A stretch of 64,000 bases of DNA from Allium sativum (lineage: Eukaryota; Streptophyta; Magnoliopsida; Asparagales; Amaryllidaceae), in the NCBI GenBank assembly GCA_030737875.1, contig CM060915.1, forward strand, positions 901,410,177 to 901,474,176, in the 5' to 3' direction. The position numbers and the translations under genes are program-made. The notes under the pieces are model-generated. The model made no database searches and was not told where the DNA came from. It saw only the letters and a list, made by a program, of their open reading frames with translations. The stretch's first letter is position 1. Every line of letters starts with the position of its first letter. Shown one piece after another: positions 32,804-45,184 of the stretch.

Positions 32804-34327
32804 CTATGACGGTCAATGTACAAACAATATTGTATAGACACAAGAAATGATAATTTTGTTTCTTGACTGCTTGACTGAAAAAATTGCAAAGCTGAAGACT
32901 TATTGCATAAGATGGTTGAGGCATCTTAATTGCATTAAATTAACGTGTAAATTATATGTGTGCATTACATACAAAAGGTAGAAATGAAGCTGAAGTTGTC
33001 GACTTCTCCATTTAATGCTCAATGTAGGTTATTTCATACGTTATCACAGTTTGGATAAGTATAAAACATGCATTGAATAAGTAAATAACTTTCTAAAATC
33101 ATACCTCACATATAATATACCTTATATAACCATCGTTCAGTTTAAAAGCATACTCATTATACTGCTTAGATTAATAAATCAATTAAAAGAGGAATAATTT
33201 CAACTTTGTTGAATTATGGCAACGTATTTAAGAGTATATATTGTCAATTATTGTCAGTCTATTATGCAATTGACTGAAAACATAATTCTAAAAGCAATTT
33301 ACTTGCTATTCAATAGATTAGTGTTACCATAATTTTAGGTAATCATGCAGCTGACGATTCTAGGTTCAAAATATTCCTATATAAAAAAAATTGTTAGACA
33401 TAAAATGGACGCAGAAAGACAAAGGAAGATTCTAATATTAGTCGCACTAACTCATCCATATTAAGTTAACTTTGAATAGATATAAATCAAGATTTCAACG
33501 GAAATTGAACGCTTACCATATTACTACAGTGGCCTACCCTGCAAATGATGAAAGTTTCCAAGAATTAAGAAAAGGTGTTTTTACACATTGCTTTTAACAG
33601 ATAATATAAACATTTAAAATATCACAGCAAAACAATCCAATGACATTTGTAAAATAATATTATTTTGCAAAAGCTCTCATGTTAGAATTAAATATGACCT
33701 GCACAGGAAAGGAAAATCGCTTTCCCTGAGAATCGAATTAGGTATTATCATGCTGCAACTACATTTAATCCATAACAAAAAAGTCCCTCCACTTTCAACT
33801 AGAAATGGTAACATCAATTAAAATTTAGGCTTCAACTATTTGCTACTACTTAAGATATTTACTAAGGAAACGTTATCTTTCATTCATATAATGATACACA
33901 AGTTTCAAAATGGCACATGATTCTATGCCACTGTTTTATGTTATTCTTCTTATTATAGTCGATTCCTTTTCAAAAATATTTATTTATTGCAGAAACTAAA
34001 TTTTGTTGGTTCTGGAGAGTTTCTAAAGCCTTTAAATGAAGAATTAGCAAAGCAACTTGTAACACCCCGTAATTCTATTAATATTAATATTCACAAATTA
34101 AAGAATAACTAATCTCAGACGTGAGAATTGTGGGAAACGGGTTGCGCCATTGTGTTCGTCTCGGAATTCTGGTTGAAATAGAGTCCGAGTTTGCGTGAAT
34201 TGGACTTTGTATGAAGAAGTTATGGCCATCAGAAGTTTCAGAAAATTCAAAACAGCTCGCAAGAAATTCAAAATTCAAACTGAAAGTGCAGAAGCGGGCT
34301 GTGCGGGAAAAATTCCCGCATAGGCAG

Positions 34328-34409
34328 GTCGACTGGGGGGTCGACACTAGTGTCGACCTTTCCCCCCCCCCCCCCCCAGGTCGACTATGGTGTCGACCTG
34401 GGTGTCGAC
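34328..34409 (+). promoter_or_regulatory. GTCGAC palindrome array in U3 of B
   Basis: Six GTCGAC hexamers in about 80 bp, several extended to GGTCGACC-like octamers, ending about 130 bp upstream of the TATA box. The 3' LTR copy (42479-42556) has lost one unit of about 14 bp and has a C tract of different length. Confidence 0.55.
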
Positions 34410-34541
34410 CTGGGTCTGGCGGCTAGGGTTTTTGACTGAGCCTGTTTTTGACTGAGTAATGACCCATTAGGGTTTTGACCTAATCTGGTTGGATGGGATT
34501 AGTTTTGAGTTGATCTGACGGTCTAAATGAATCCTAAACTC

Positions 34542-34549
34542 TATAAATA
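34542..34549 (+). promoter_or_regulatory. TATA box of element B 5' LTR
   Basis: TATAAATA in ACTCTATAAATACCTAGG. It is placed like those of A and C relative to the downstream donor. Confidence 0.75.
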
Positions 34550-34611
34550 CCTAGGTAGTCTCTCACCCTAATTCATAAGAAAAATAGAATAGCTACCGTC
34601 ATACCGCCGCC

Positions 34612-34641
34612 ATGGAACTCAGTGGAGCCGCCGCCAACTAA
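34612..34641 (+). other. Conserved 9-residue upstream ORF in LTR exon
   Basis: ATG at 34612 in a favourable context (CCGCCATGG) opens a 9-codon frame (MELSGAAAN) before TAA. The solo LTR on the other strand keeps a near-identical frame (MEINGAATN). It lies between the TATA box and the predicted donor, so it would be in both spliced and unspliced RNA and could limit gag translation. Confidence 0.4.
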
Positions 34642-35588
34642 GAAGGAAGAAAAGCTTAGCAAAATCCTAACTCTATTCAATTCTAAAGCAAAGCAAAACT
34701 CTCTTTTCTTCTCTAAACTGTGAGTATGATAGTCTTAACAAGATTATTATCATTTTAATTAGGTTAAGTCATGAATGGATTATGAGTAGTTGATGTGAAT
34801 TGTCGTATATGTTGTTGTAAACCTTATACTATCATGTATGTTATTAATCCTATGCTATGTGGTGATGATATCCTATATGTTGTAAGTCATGCTATGATGA
34901 TGTTATGTATGTTGAAAGTTTCTATGCAAAGTTGTGATGAATCATACATGTTAAAAAGCCATGATGTTACTATCTATGCTAGTTAGTTCATGTTAATTAA
35001 ATCATCATGTTTGGGCTATGTTAATTTATATGACAAGTCACATATGCAAGTTAGATTGATTAGAAAAGTTATGAACATATGCCATGACATCTATTATGAC
35101 ATCTAGAATTATGCTATGACATATGTGATATTCTATGCTAGTTCACACCATCATTATGTTGCCTAAAACCCCATATGCAAGTTTATACATAAATTTGGGC
35201 TATGATCATATCATGTAAATTGTGACATTTAACAAGTTGACTTCTTTTGATCCTTAACATGTGTAGTTTATGCAAGTTTCACCCCTATTATGATTAGATT
35301 TATTTTACTTGTCTATATGTTGTGATAATTTATCTTTGTGCTATGTGTTAGACCATTCAGGTCTAGCGTATATTATGCGTTGAATAAGCGAACGTATAAC
35401 GTGGGGTAGGGGTAATATTAAGGATTTAATAATAAGAAGTTGGGGTGCAATTGATATGATTTTGCATGCCACGAGTAGATGAACATAATTGAGTCAATTA
35501 TGGACATCATTAAAAATTGACTTAATTAATAATTTGAATAGGGAATTATTAAAACTGGGGTAAAAGATTATAAGTGATAATCAATGCT

Positions 35589-35685
35589 TAGGACACGAGG
35601 TTGGACTCGTTTGTGACGTAAACCTGCCCGGACCCGCCCGGCAAATCCAGTGGTCACAAATGTCAGCCCAATGTGAGAGGTCCTA
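35589..35685 (+). other. Leader hairpin module 1, element B
   Basis: P1 TAGGAC (35589-35594) with GTCCTA (35680-35685), P2 TTGG (35601-35604) with CCAA (35668-35671), P3 TTGTGAC (35611-35617) with GTCACAA (35653-35659). Loops ACGAGG, CTGCCCGGACCC and TGTGAGAGG are conserved with A. The 3' LTR copy is 43736-43832. Confidence 0.75.
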
Positions 35686-35710
35686 GGCCTAAACTAAAGC
35701 ATAACAGTTG

Positions 35711-35809
35711 TAAAGACACGAGGTTAGACTCTTTTATGGTGTAAGACTGCCCGGACCCGCCCAGCAAATCCAGCTGCCATAAATGCCAGTCTAATGTGAG
35801 AGGTCTTTA
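35711..35809 (+). other. Leader hairpin module 2, element B
   Basis: P1 TAAAGAC (35711-35717) with GTCTTTA (35803-35809), P2 TTAGACT (35724-35730) with AGTCTAA (35788-35794), P3 TTATGG (35734-35739) with CCATAA (35777-35782). In the 3' LTR copy (43858-43956) P3 has lost a base pair (CCATTA), as expected of decay after insertion. Confidence 0.75.
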
Positions 35810-37059
35810 TGAGGTTATGGCCTGAATAAATTAAGAAATACTTAACCAGATAAACATGTAAGGTGGGACATGGGGGTTAAGTAGGTGCCTTGGGTGGCAT
35901 GAGGAATATAGTGGGTGCCCTTAGTGGCATGTGAAATACGATTAGTAAGACTTAACCAAACACACATGTAAATGAACATGACTAAGAGGGTTAAGTGGGA
36001 TGTACTAGTTGACAAGCTTAGGTGGGTAGCTTGTGGGGGCCCATTTCAGCGAGTATCCTAAACGTATCTTTGTGGGCTCGACCCAAGTCGAGGACGGGAC
36101 ACACATACTGGGCTTGACTATAAGAGGTCAAAACGGGGAGCGGTGGCATCGCAAGTCCAACGGGTTTCATATGCGTGTGTGGACCCGGGCTGGTAGGTAA
36201 GACGTTGTTGCATCGTGTAGGTATAAGCCGTGCATTCTCAAGTTGTATCGGGTTGCCACTTTAGGGGAGTGATACACCCCACTATGGGGCCAGCACGGGT
36301 ATCTACGAGTAGGGAGCCGATCGAAAGTGGGTAGTGGGGTACGCCTAGTGGAGATAGGGGCAGACGACACCTATGTAGTCAGCTAGGGGTACATAAGGCT
36401 ATTTATATGTTTCTGTGTGAAGCAAGTGAGATCAACCTTTAGGGTGACTGGTGCGGTGCAGTGTAGTAATTATTCGTTAGTAATTAGGTATACCTTTAAC
36501 GTTACCTTTAACGTTACCTTTAACGTTATCTTTAACCGTTATCTTTATCTGCTCTTCCATACCTAATAGTTCATAGACATTTACTTGTCTTCCAGCTTAT
36601 GCCTTAGTCTAGTTATTTTGATAATAGTATTGTTAGAATTATCATACTCGCCAGACTTTATGTCTGACCCCCTCCATTTCTATCCTTTTTCCCCCTCCAG
36701 GTCCTCAGGTCGGACCCAGCTCCAGTGGAGTTTGATTGGATTGCTTCATCTCTCTTTGGAAAGCTTGGACCGTTGAAGTAAAGTCCAGCTTGTTATCTTT
36801 TGTTTAATGGCTATTTGTGTAATGGGATTATGAAACTTTGTTTTTAGCAAGATGGATAATGTACTTGACTATGATTTATGGTTTGATGATGTAATAAACA
36901 TGTTTAATTTCCGCTGCAATAAAATGAAGTTTTAGATTTCCAAGTACCACTTATTATCTGTCTTGTTGTAATTTTTCTGTTCTATATTCACTATTAACCT
37001 CCATGGAAGTTATTGCATTCCCTTTGTGAGTGACATTAATGGACGTGGGGTGTTACACG

Positions 37060-37071
37060 TGGTATCAGAGC
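37060..37071 (+). other. Primer-binding site, tRNA-Met (element B)
   Basis: TGGTATCAGAGC two bases after the LTR end, as in A. Confidence 0.93.
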
Positions 37072-37263
37072 TTAAGGTTACCAGAACAGATAATTTTTTT
37101 TAGAAAAACTATTATTCTAAATTATTTTTGGAAGAAGTGCTTTCAAAAACATGTTTTAATGAGTAATTTAAAGAGGAAAGTTTTTAAGAAAAACATAATC
37201 CCCAATAGTCATATCTTTATCTTTCGAATTCTCCATTTTGAATCTTTCCTTTTTCGTTTCAGC

Positions 37264-40200
37264 ATGGCTGAAGATCTCAACCTACCTGACGGTGAAACGA
37301 TACCAGGATGGTATTGGAGGCTATTAGAGGCTAGGGCCGCAGCAGGTCCGGCCAATGTTCCTCCACCACCAGTTGCACCCGTTCCTCCTCCTCCTCACGT
37401 AGATACTTTTGCAAAGACGTGCAAGGAATTTAAGGCTATGGGTGGAAAAGACTTTCAAGGGTCAGAAACGTTCGTGGAAGCTAGGGATTGGCTTAGGGAG
37501 GTGGAAGAATTGCTAGAAATCTTTGTAGTGGAAGAAGGAAGGAGAATTAAATTAGCAGCTTGGTTAATGAAGGGAGAGGCCTCGTTCTGGTGGGAGGTCA
37601 CTAATGGGGAGTGTCCGGTTGATTCTTGGGCGGATTTTAGGCGAAGGTTTGAGGCGAAGTTTCTCTCAAGGGCAGAAGAGAATCTATATATGGAAAAGTT
37701 CTTGACGTTAAAGCAAGGAAACTCATCAGTGAAAGAGTATGTCAACAAATTTAATCAGTTAGCAAGGTTTGGCTTGGACTTAGTAAACACACTGGAGAAG
37801 AAGGCGCTGAGGTTCGTGAATGGATTGAATGAACCATTGCAATGGTTGGCTATGACCCACATCCCTATGGGGGCCACCTTTGATAAGCTTGTAGACATGG
37901 CACTCATGCACGAGGAGAAAAGCGCTAAAGTTGATAAGGCACCCGAGAAGAAGGGGGATCAGAAGAAACCCCAACAGCAAAACAAGAAGGGTGGCAAAGA
38001 CAATAACGGCAAGGGAAAGAAGAAATGTTTTAACTGTGGGACACCAGGCCATCTCAGCAAGGATTGCCGATAGAAGAAGAAGACTGGTTGTTTCCACTGT
38101 GGCGAAGCGGGACATCTAGTAAAGGACTGCCCAAAGAAGGGCCAGAGGACAGGAGCTACCTCGGGAGGACAGGTGCAGACTCTTATGGCACCAGGGCAGG
38201 CAAGGGGACAAGTTCAGGCTCTCGTGGTCCCACCGCTGCAAGAACGAGGTAGAACCATTTCTGTTGAAAGTTTAGTTTTTCTGTTTGATCATCCTTTCCG
38301 TACCTTATTCGATTCAGGTGCATCGCATTCGTTTATCTCTACATCATTAGTTGAATCACTGCACTTAAACACCAGTTTAGTAGAGGATCCCTTAGTTGTT
38401 TCGAATCCAATTGGGGGCTCAGCTTATTTGTCCATAATGTGTTTGGATTTGAAAATTTCTATACTTGGCGTTGAGTTTAGATGTGATGCTTATGTGTTAG
38501 GCTTCACGGGCTATGGGCTAATTTTAGGAATGGATTGGTTATCCATAAATGGGGCCGTCCTTGATTGTGAAAGGAGAGTAGTTAGGCTCGTGACTCGCCT
38601 TGGTAACGCTCTCGAAATCTTTTGTAGTCCCATAAATTCCGTTATGCTAAGTTATTTAGAATCGCTTGACGCGTCTGAGGAAAATCTACAATCTGTTAGA
38701 GTGGTCCGAGAGTATTCGGATGTGTTTGAGGAGGTGAAGGGCTTGCCTCCGAAGCGGGAGATAGATTTTCGAATATATCTTGTGGATAATGCGAAACCAG
38801 TATCTTTGCCAGTACGCCACATGGCTCCACGTGAAAGGAGGGAACTCGATAAGCAAGTGAAGGAGTTGCTTGAGAAGGGGTTCATAAGATGTAGTATATC
38901 GGAGTGGGGTGCTCCAGTAGTATTTTCCACGAAGGCGGATGGGTCCCTTAGACTTTGAGTGGACTATAGAGAACTTAATAAGCTTACTAAGAAGAACAGA
39001 CACCCACTGCCGAGGATTGACGATCTCTTCGATCAGTTAGTTGGCGCCTCAGTGTTTTCGCAGTTGGACTTAGCCACTGGTTTTCATCAATTGAGAGTGG
39101 CTGAGGATAGCATTGACAAGACTGCCTTTAGGTCTCCGGACGGTTTCTATGAATGGCTAGTGATTCCCTTCGGTTTGACAAATGCCCCCGCATACTTTGT
39201 TGATTTGATGAGTAGGGTGTTTAGGGAGTACCTTAACAAATTCGTGGTAGTCTTTGTAGACGACATCTTGATCTTTTCTAAGGATGAAGAAGAGCATGCC
39301 CTACATCTTAGGGAAGTGTTGGAGACCCTACGAGCGCATAACCTTAAAGCAAAATTTTCCAAGTGTCACTTCTGGAGGAAGGAAGTACGATTCTTAGGGC
39401 ACGTGGTTTCCAAGGAATGGATAGCTGTGGATCCCGCGAAGGTGGTGGCCATCCAAGATTGGAAGGTCCCTAAAAATGCTACCGAAGTAAGAAGTTTCTT
39501 GGGGTTGGCTAGCTACTATAGGAAGTTTATCAAGGACTTCGCAAAGATATCAGCTCCATTGACACGCTTGACGAAGAAGAACCTAGTTTTCACATGGGAC
39601 GTAGATTGTGATGATGCGTTCCAACATTTGAAGAGAGCTTTGACCTCAGCCCCAGTCTTAGTGCTGCCAGACGGGAGTAAGCCATTTACCGTTTATACTG
39701 ACACTTGTGGGACAGGACTAGGCGCAGTTCTATTGCAAGAGGGTAGGGTAATAGCCTATGGTGGAAGGCAGTTGAGAGCACAAGAGAAAAATTACCCTAC
39801 ACATGACCTAGAGTTGGCCGCTATTGTTTTTGCGCTTAAGTCTTGGCGTCATTATCTTCTTGGCGAGAGATTCGAATTATTCACTGACCAAAAATCTTTA
39901 AAATACTTATTCTCTCAAAAGGACTTGAACTTAAGGCAGCAAAGGTGGATGGAGTTCTTAGCATCCTACGACTTCGAGATAATATACACCCCTGGCAAGG
40001 GCAACGTGGTGGCAGATGCCTTAAGTAGAAAAAGATTATCCTTAAGTCCTTTGTTTGTTGAGCGGCAAAGCTTAGAATTCATTTCGATGTTTGACTTTAG
40101 ACCTTCCGTTGACTTTGTACCCGGTTTGCTAGCATCCTTGGAGGTTAGACCTACGCTTTTGGGACGGATTGGCGAGGCACAGCGAGACGACCCACAGATG

Positions 40201-41685
40201 GTTGAGTTAGTAGAAAAGCTCAAAGGAGGGGAGTCATCAAGCCATCTTTGTAGGTATACCCTAGATGATAAGGGTTGGTTACGTAGGGATGGTAGACTTT
40301 GTGTACCAAAAGACGATGACCTAAGGAAGACTATCCTGGACGAAGCGCATCGTTCGAAGATGACCATTCATCCCGGCGGGGACAAGATGTACAAAGACAT
40401 GAAGCGAGTTTTCTTTTGGGCTGGTATGAAGAGGGACGTGGCCGAGTATGTCGCTAGATGCTTGGTGTGCCAACAAGTAAAGGCGGAGCAAAAGAAACCC
40501 GGTGGATTGCTTCACCCATTGGAGGTTCCATTATGGAAGTGGGAGAGTGTCTCGAGGGATTTTGTGGATGGATTACCGCGATCAAGGAAGGGTAATACGG
40601 GGATTTGGGTTATAGTAGATAGACTTACTAAGAGCACCCATTTCATTCCCGTGAAGAGTAAGAGGACTGCTCCATGGTTAGCTTCTGTATACGTCCGAGA
40701 GAAAGTTCGTTTACACGGTGTTCCTTCTAGCATAATGAGCGACCGCGATCCTATTTTCACTAGCGAATTTTGGAGAATCTTGCAAGAGGCGGTAGGGACT
40801 CAGCTATGTTTGAGCACCGCATATCATCCTCAGACGGACGGCCAAACCGAGAGGGTGAATCGCATTCTAGAGGATCTTTTGAGGCTATGTATCCTAGACT
40901 TTGGGGGTACATGGGAAGAGCATCTTCCATTGGTGGAGTTCGCATATAATAATAGCTTTTAGTCCAGCATTGGCATGGCACCTTTCGAAGCTCTTTATGG
41001 ACGACCTTGTCGTTCACCTACATGTTGGTGGGAATCTACGGATAAGATCTTACTTGGGCCCGATATGATTAGGGAGACTTTGGAGAAGATCGACTTGATT
41101 CAAAGGAGGATGAAAGCAGCGCAAGATAGACAGAAATCTTATGCGGATAAGAGGAGGACAGATCTCGAGTTTGAAGTTGGGGACATGGTCTTTATCAAAG
41201 TGTCTCCATTACGGAACGTTGTTCGCTTTGGGTCCGTTGGGAAGTTAGCACCAAGGTTTGCAGGACCGTTTCCTATTAAGGAGAAGATTGGACAGATGGC
41301 GTATAGAGTGGAGTTGCCCGAGAGACTTAGTGGTGTACACGACGTATTCCATGTGTCACATTTGAGGAAGTGCTTGCACGAGACCGCGGAAGTGGTAGAA
41401 CCGAGCTTGCTTAGAGAGGTGGAGATCGAGTGTGACGCGATGATTCGACGAGCTCCTACGCGCATTCTTGGGTCAGAGATCAAGAAGCTGAGAAATCAAG
41501 AGGTCAGACTAGTCAAAGTACAATGGGGAGATGATGAGAGCAACGCTACTTGGGAGACAGAAGAGAATATGCGTTCACGATACCCTTTCCTTTTCGAGGG
41601 TATGTCCTTTAATTTCTCCTTTATCGCTTATCTTGTACTTATCTTACCTTTAGAGTATCCTCTCGCTAGTATTCTTGACCTTTAG
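37264..41685 (+). pseudogene. gag-pol: Gag-pol of chromovirus B with three in-frame stops
   Basis: The frame is preserved from ATG 37264 to the final stop at 41683-41685 (1473 codons, two fewer than A) with no frameshift. It is interrupted by TAG at 38071-38073 (between the two zinc knuckles), TGA at 38956-38958 (in the RT, at a conserved Cys codon) and TAG at 40960-40962 (integrase, after the catalytic Glu). Gag, knuckles, DSGAS protease, FVDD RT, RNase H, HHCC and D,D,E integrase and the chromodomain-like end are all recognisable. In RNase H a conserved TDHKSL is TDQKSL. Without suppression only a Gag truncated after the first knuckle would be made, so B is presumably dead or dependent on others. 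Confidence 0.93.
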
Positions 41686-42209
41686 TTAGGATAATCCTAT
41701 GGTTGAAACATGTGTTTGAGACATGTTATGTATGATGGATGCAAAGTGGATGCAAGTGTTTGCTAGTGGTTGCTCGTGGATGCATATACACACACTATTA
41801 GGCACCAGATCGGCTCAGTCACTTCATATTGCATATTGCATATAAATGGCTGTATTTAGTAAAATGGATGTATGATGATTGTATTATCATATGGATACTG
41901 CATTCGGATGATGATTGTGCACGCATATAGAAATAATATGTAGCATTAGGGAACTTTTGCACACATAATGGACGCATGGCACTATCATGATTTGCATTAA
42001 GGAGGTCAACTGAATCAGTGGACCGCCTGATTTTGCATTAGATATGGACATATACACACACTGTGCATTTAAACATGAAAGCATTAGAAGTCTATAAGGA
42101 CAATGGATGCCTATGTTTGATGGTTGAGTAGATGGATGATTGGATGTTAGGATATACATTCTTCTTAACTTGAAGATTTCGAGGTCGAAATCCTTTAAGG
42201 AGGGGAGAA
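41686..42209 (+). other. 3' untranslated internal region of B
   Basis: Non-coding. It matches the same region of A, including GGATGCA words, the AGTCACTTCATATTGCATA block, the 3' hairpin (42001-42027, GGAGGTC/GACCGCC with inner ACTG/CAGT) and the purine tract AAGGAGGGGAGAA (42197-42209). Confidence 0.8.
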
Positions 42210-45179
42210 TGTAACACCCTGTAATTCTATTAATATTAATATTCACAAATTAAATAATAACTAATCTCAGACTTGAGAATTGTGGGAAACGGGTTGCGCC
42301 ATTGTGTTAGTCTCGGAATTCTGGTTGAAATAGAGTCTGAGTTTGCGTGAATTGGACTTCGTATGAAGAAGTTATGGCCATCAGAAGTTTCAGAAAATTC
42401 AAAACAACTCGCAGGAAATTCAAAATTCAAACTGAAAGTGCAGAAGCGGGCTGGGCGGGAAAAATTCCCGCCCAGGCAGGTCGATTGGGGGGTCGACCCT
42501 AGTGTCGACCTGCCCCCCCCCCCCCCCCCCACCCCCAGGTCGACTATGGTGTCGACCTGGGTCTGGCGGTTAGGGTTTTTGACTGATCCTGTTTTTGACT
42601 GAGTAATGACCCATTAGGGTTTTGACCTAATCTGGTTGGCTGGGATTAGTTCTGAGTTGATCTGACGGTCTAAATGAATCCTAAACTCTATAAATACCCA
42701 GGTAGTCTCTCATCCTAATTCATAAGAAAAATAGAATAGCTACCGTCATACCGCCGCCATGGAACTCAGTGGAGCCGCAGCCAACTAAGAAGGAAGAAAA
42801 GCTTAGCAAAATCCTAACTCTATTCAATTCTAAAGCAAAGCAAAACTCTCTTTTCTTCTCTAAACTGTGAGTATGATAGTCTTAACAAGATTATTATCAT
42901 TTTAATTAGGTTAAGTCATGAATGGATTATGAGTAGATGATGTGAATTGTCGTATATGTTGTTGTAAACCTTATACTATCATGTATGTTATTAATCCTAT
43001 GCTATGTGGTGATGATATCCTATATGTTGTAAGTCATGCTATGATGATGTTATGTATGTTGAAAGTTTCTATGCAAAGTTGTGATGAATCATACATGTTA
43101 AAAATCCATGATGTTACTATCTATGCTAGTTAGTTCATGTTAATTAAATCATCATGTTTGGGCTATGTTGATCTATATGACAAGTCACATATGCAAGTTA
43201 GATTGATTAGAAAAGTTATGAACATATGCCATGACATCTATTATGACATCTAGAATTATGCTATGACATATGTGATATTCTATGCTAGTTCACACCATCA
43301 TTATGTTGCCTAAAACCCCATATGCAAGTTTATACATAAATTTGGGCCATGATCATATCATGTAAATTGTGATATTTAACAAGTTGACAGCTTTTGATCC
43401 TTAACATGTGTAGTTTATGCAAGTTTCACCCCTATTATGATTAGATTTATTTTAATTGTCTATATGTTGTGATAATTTATCTTTGTGCTATGTGTTGGAC
43501 CATTCAGGTCTAGCGTATATTATGCGTTGAATAAGCGAACGTATAACGTGGGGTAGGGGTAATATTAAGGATTTAATAATAAGAAGTTGGGGTGCAATTG
43601 ATATGATTTTGCATGCCATGAGTGGATGACCATAATTGAGTCAATTATGGACATCATTAAAAATTGACTTAATTAATAATTTGAATAGGGAATTATTAAA
43701 ACTGGGGTAAAAGATTATAAGTGATAATCAATGCTTAGGACACGAGGTTGGACTCGTTTGTGACGTAAACCTGCCCGGACCCGCCCGGCAAATCCAGTGG
43801 TCACAAATGTCAGCCCAATGTGAGAGGTCCTAGGCATAAACTAAAGCATAACAGTTGTAAAGACACGAGGTTAGACTCTTTTATGGTGTAAGACTGCCCG
43901 GATCCGCCCGGCAAATCCAGCTGCCATTAATGCCAGTCTAATGTGAGAGGTCTTTATGAGGTTAAGGCCTGAATAAATTAAGAAATACTTAACCAGATAA
44001 ACATGTAAGACGGGACATGGGGGTTAAGTAGGTGCCTTGGGTGGCATGAGGAATCTAGTGGGTGCCCTAAGTGGCATGTGAAATACGATTAGTAAGACTT
44101 AACCAAACACACATGTAAATGAACATGACTAATAGGGTTAAGTGGGATGTACTAGTTGACAAGCTTAGGTGTGTAGCTTGTGGGGGCCCATTTCAGCCAG
44201 TATCCCAAACGTATCTTTGTGGGCTCGACCCAAGTCGAGGACGGGACACGCATACTGGGCTTGACTATAAGAGGCCAAAACGAGGAGCAGTGGCAACGCA
44301 AGTCCAACGGGTTTCATATGCGTGTGTGGACCCGGGCTGGTAGGTAAGACGTTGTTGCATCGTGTAGGTATAAGCCGTGCATTCTCAAGTTGTATCGGGT
44401 TGCCACTTTAGGGGAGTGATACACCCCACTGTGGGGCCAGCACGGGTATCTACGAGTAGGGAGCCGATCGAAAGTGGGTAGTGGGGTACGCCTAGTGGAG
44501 ATAGGGGCAGACGACACCTATGTAGTCAGCTAGGAGTACGTAAGGCTATTTATATGTTACTGAGTGAAGCAAGTGGGATCAACCTTTAGGGTGACTGGTG
44601 CGGTGCAGTGTAGTAATTATTCGTTAGTAATTAGGTATAGCTTTAACGTTACCTTTAACGTTATCTTTATCTGCTCTTCCATACCTAATAGTTCATAGAC
44701 ATTTACTTGTCTTCCAGCTTATGCCTTAGTCTAGTTATTTTGATAATAGTATTGTTAGAATTATCATACTCGCCAGACTTTATGTCTGACCCCCTCCATT
44801 TCTATCCTTTTTCCCCCTCCAGGTCCTCAGGTTGGACCCCGCTCTAGTGGAGTTTGATTGGATTGCTTCATCTCTCTTTGGAAAGCTTGGACCATTGAAG
44901 TAAAGTCCAGCTTGTTATCTTTTGTTTAATGGCTATTTGTGTAATGGGATTATGAAACTTTGTTTTTAGCAAGATGGATAATGTACTTGACTATGATTTA
45001 TGGTTTGATGATGTAACAAACATGTTTAATTTCCGCTGCAATAAAATGAAGTTTTAGATTTCCAAGTACCACTTATTATCTGTCTTGTTGTAATTTTTCT
45101 GTTCTATTCTCACTATTAACGTCCATGGAAGTTATTGCATTCCCTTTGTGAGTGACATTAATGGACGTGGGGTGTTACA
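42210..45179 (+). repeat. 3' LTR of element B (2970 bp)
   Basis: 30 bp shorter than the 5' LTR, through loss of one GTCGAC unit, a different C-tract length and fewer TTTAACGTTACC repeats. Scattered substitutions are densest in U3. Confidence 0.95.
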
Positions 45180-45184
45180 CAACT

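Larger units (their letters stand above)
31663..34052. other. CACTA interior between E and B
   Basis: AT-rich with no intact gene. Three exon-like remnants on the minus strand are listed separately. The remainder looks like intron or spacer sequence. Confidence 0.5.
34720..36700 (+). other. Predicted leader intron inside LTR (element B)
   Basis: Donor ACT/GTGAGTATG at 34720; acceptor TTTTTCCCCCTCCAG/GTCC ending 36700. The 3' LTR equivalent is 42867-44822. Positions match the donor and acceptor of A and C although most of the sequence between has diverged. Confidence 0.5.
34058..37057 (+). repeat. 5' LTR of element B (3000 bp)
   Basis: Starts TGTAACACCCCG and ends GGGGTGTTACA. In order: the conserved head block, a GTCGAC array interrupted by a C homopolymer (about 34363-34378), TATA, an upstream ORF, donor, hairpin pair, conserved structured-looking region (36012-36330), a small TTTAACGTTACC repeat (36490-36535), acceptor, and TTCCGCTG (36909-36916). 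Confidence 0.95.
34058..45179 (+). mobile_element. Chromovirus B (Tekay/Del-like), gag-pol with three stops
   Basis: A complete structure of 11,122 bp with target duplications CAACT (34053-34057, 45180-45184), LTRs of 3000 and 2970 bp, tRNA-Met primer site and purine tract. Its polyprotein is closely similar to that of A along its whole length, but the LTRs have diverged strongly outside a few conserved blocks. The LTR pair differs at roughly one to two percent of sites, judged by eye, so B is older than A. Confidence 0.95.

Noticed and set aside
38071..38073. TAG between the zinc knuckles of B as a programmed gag/pol read-through stop
   Set aside because: A has a sense codon there, the position splits the nucleocapsid rather than separating gag from pol, and two further stops follow downstream.
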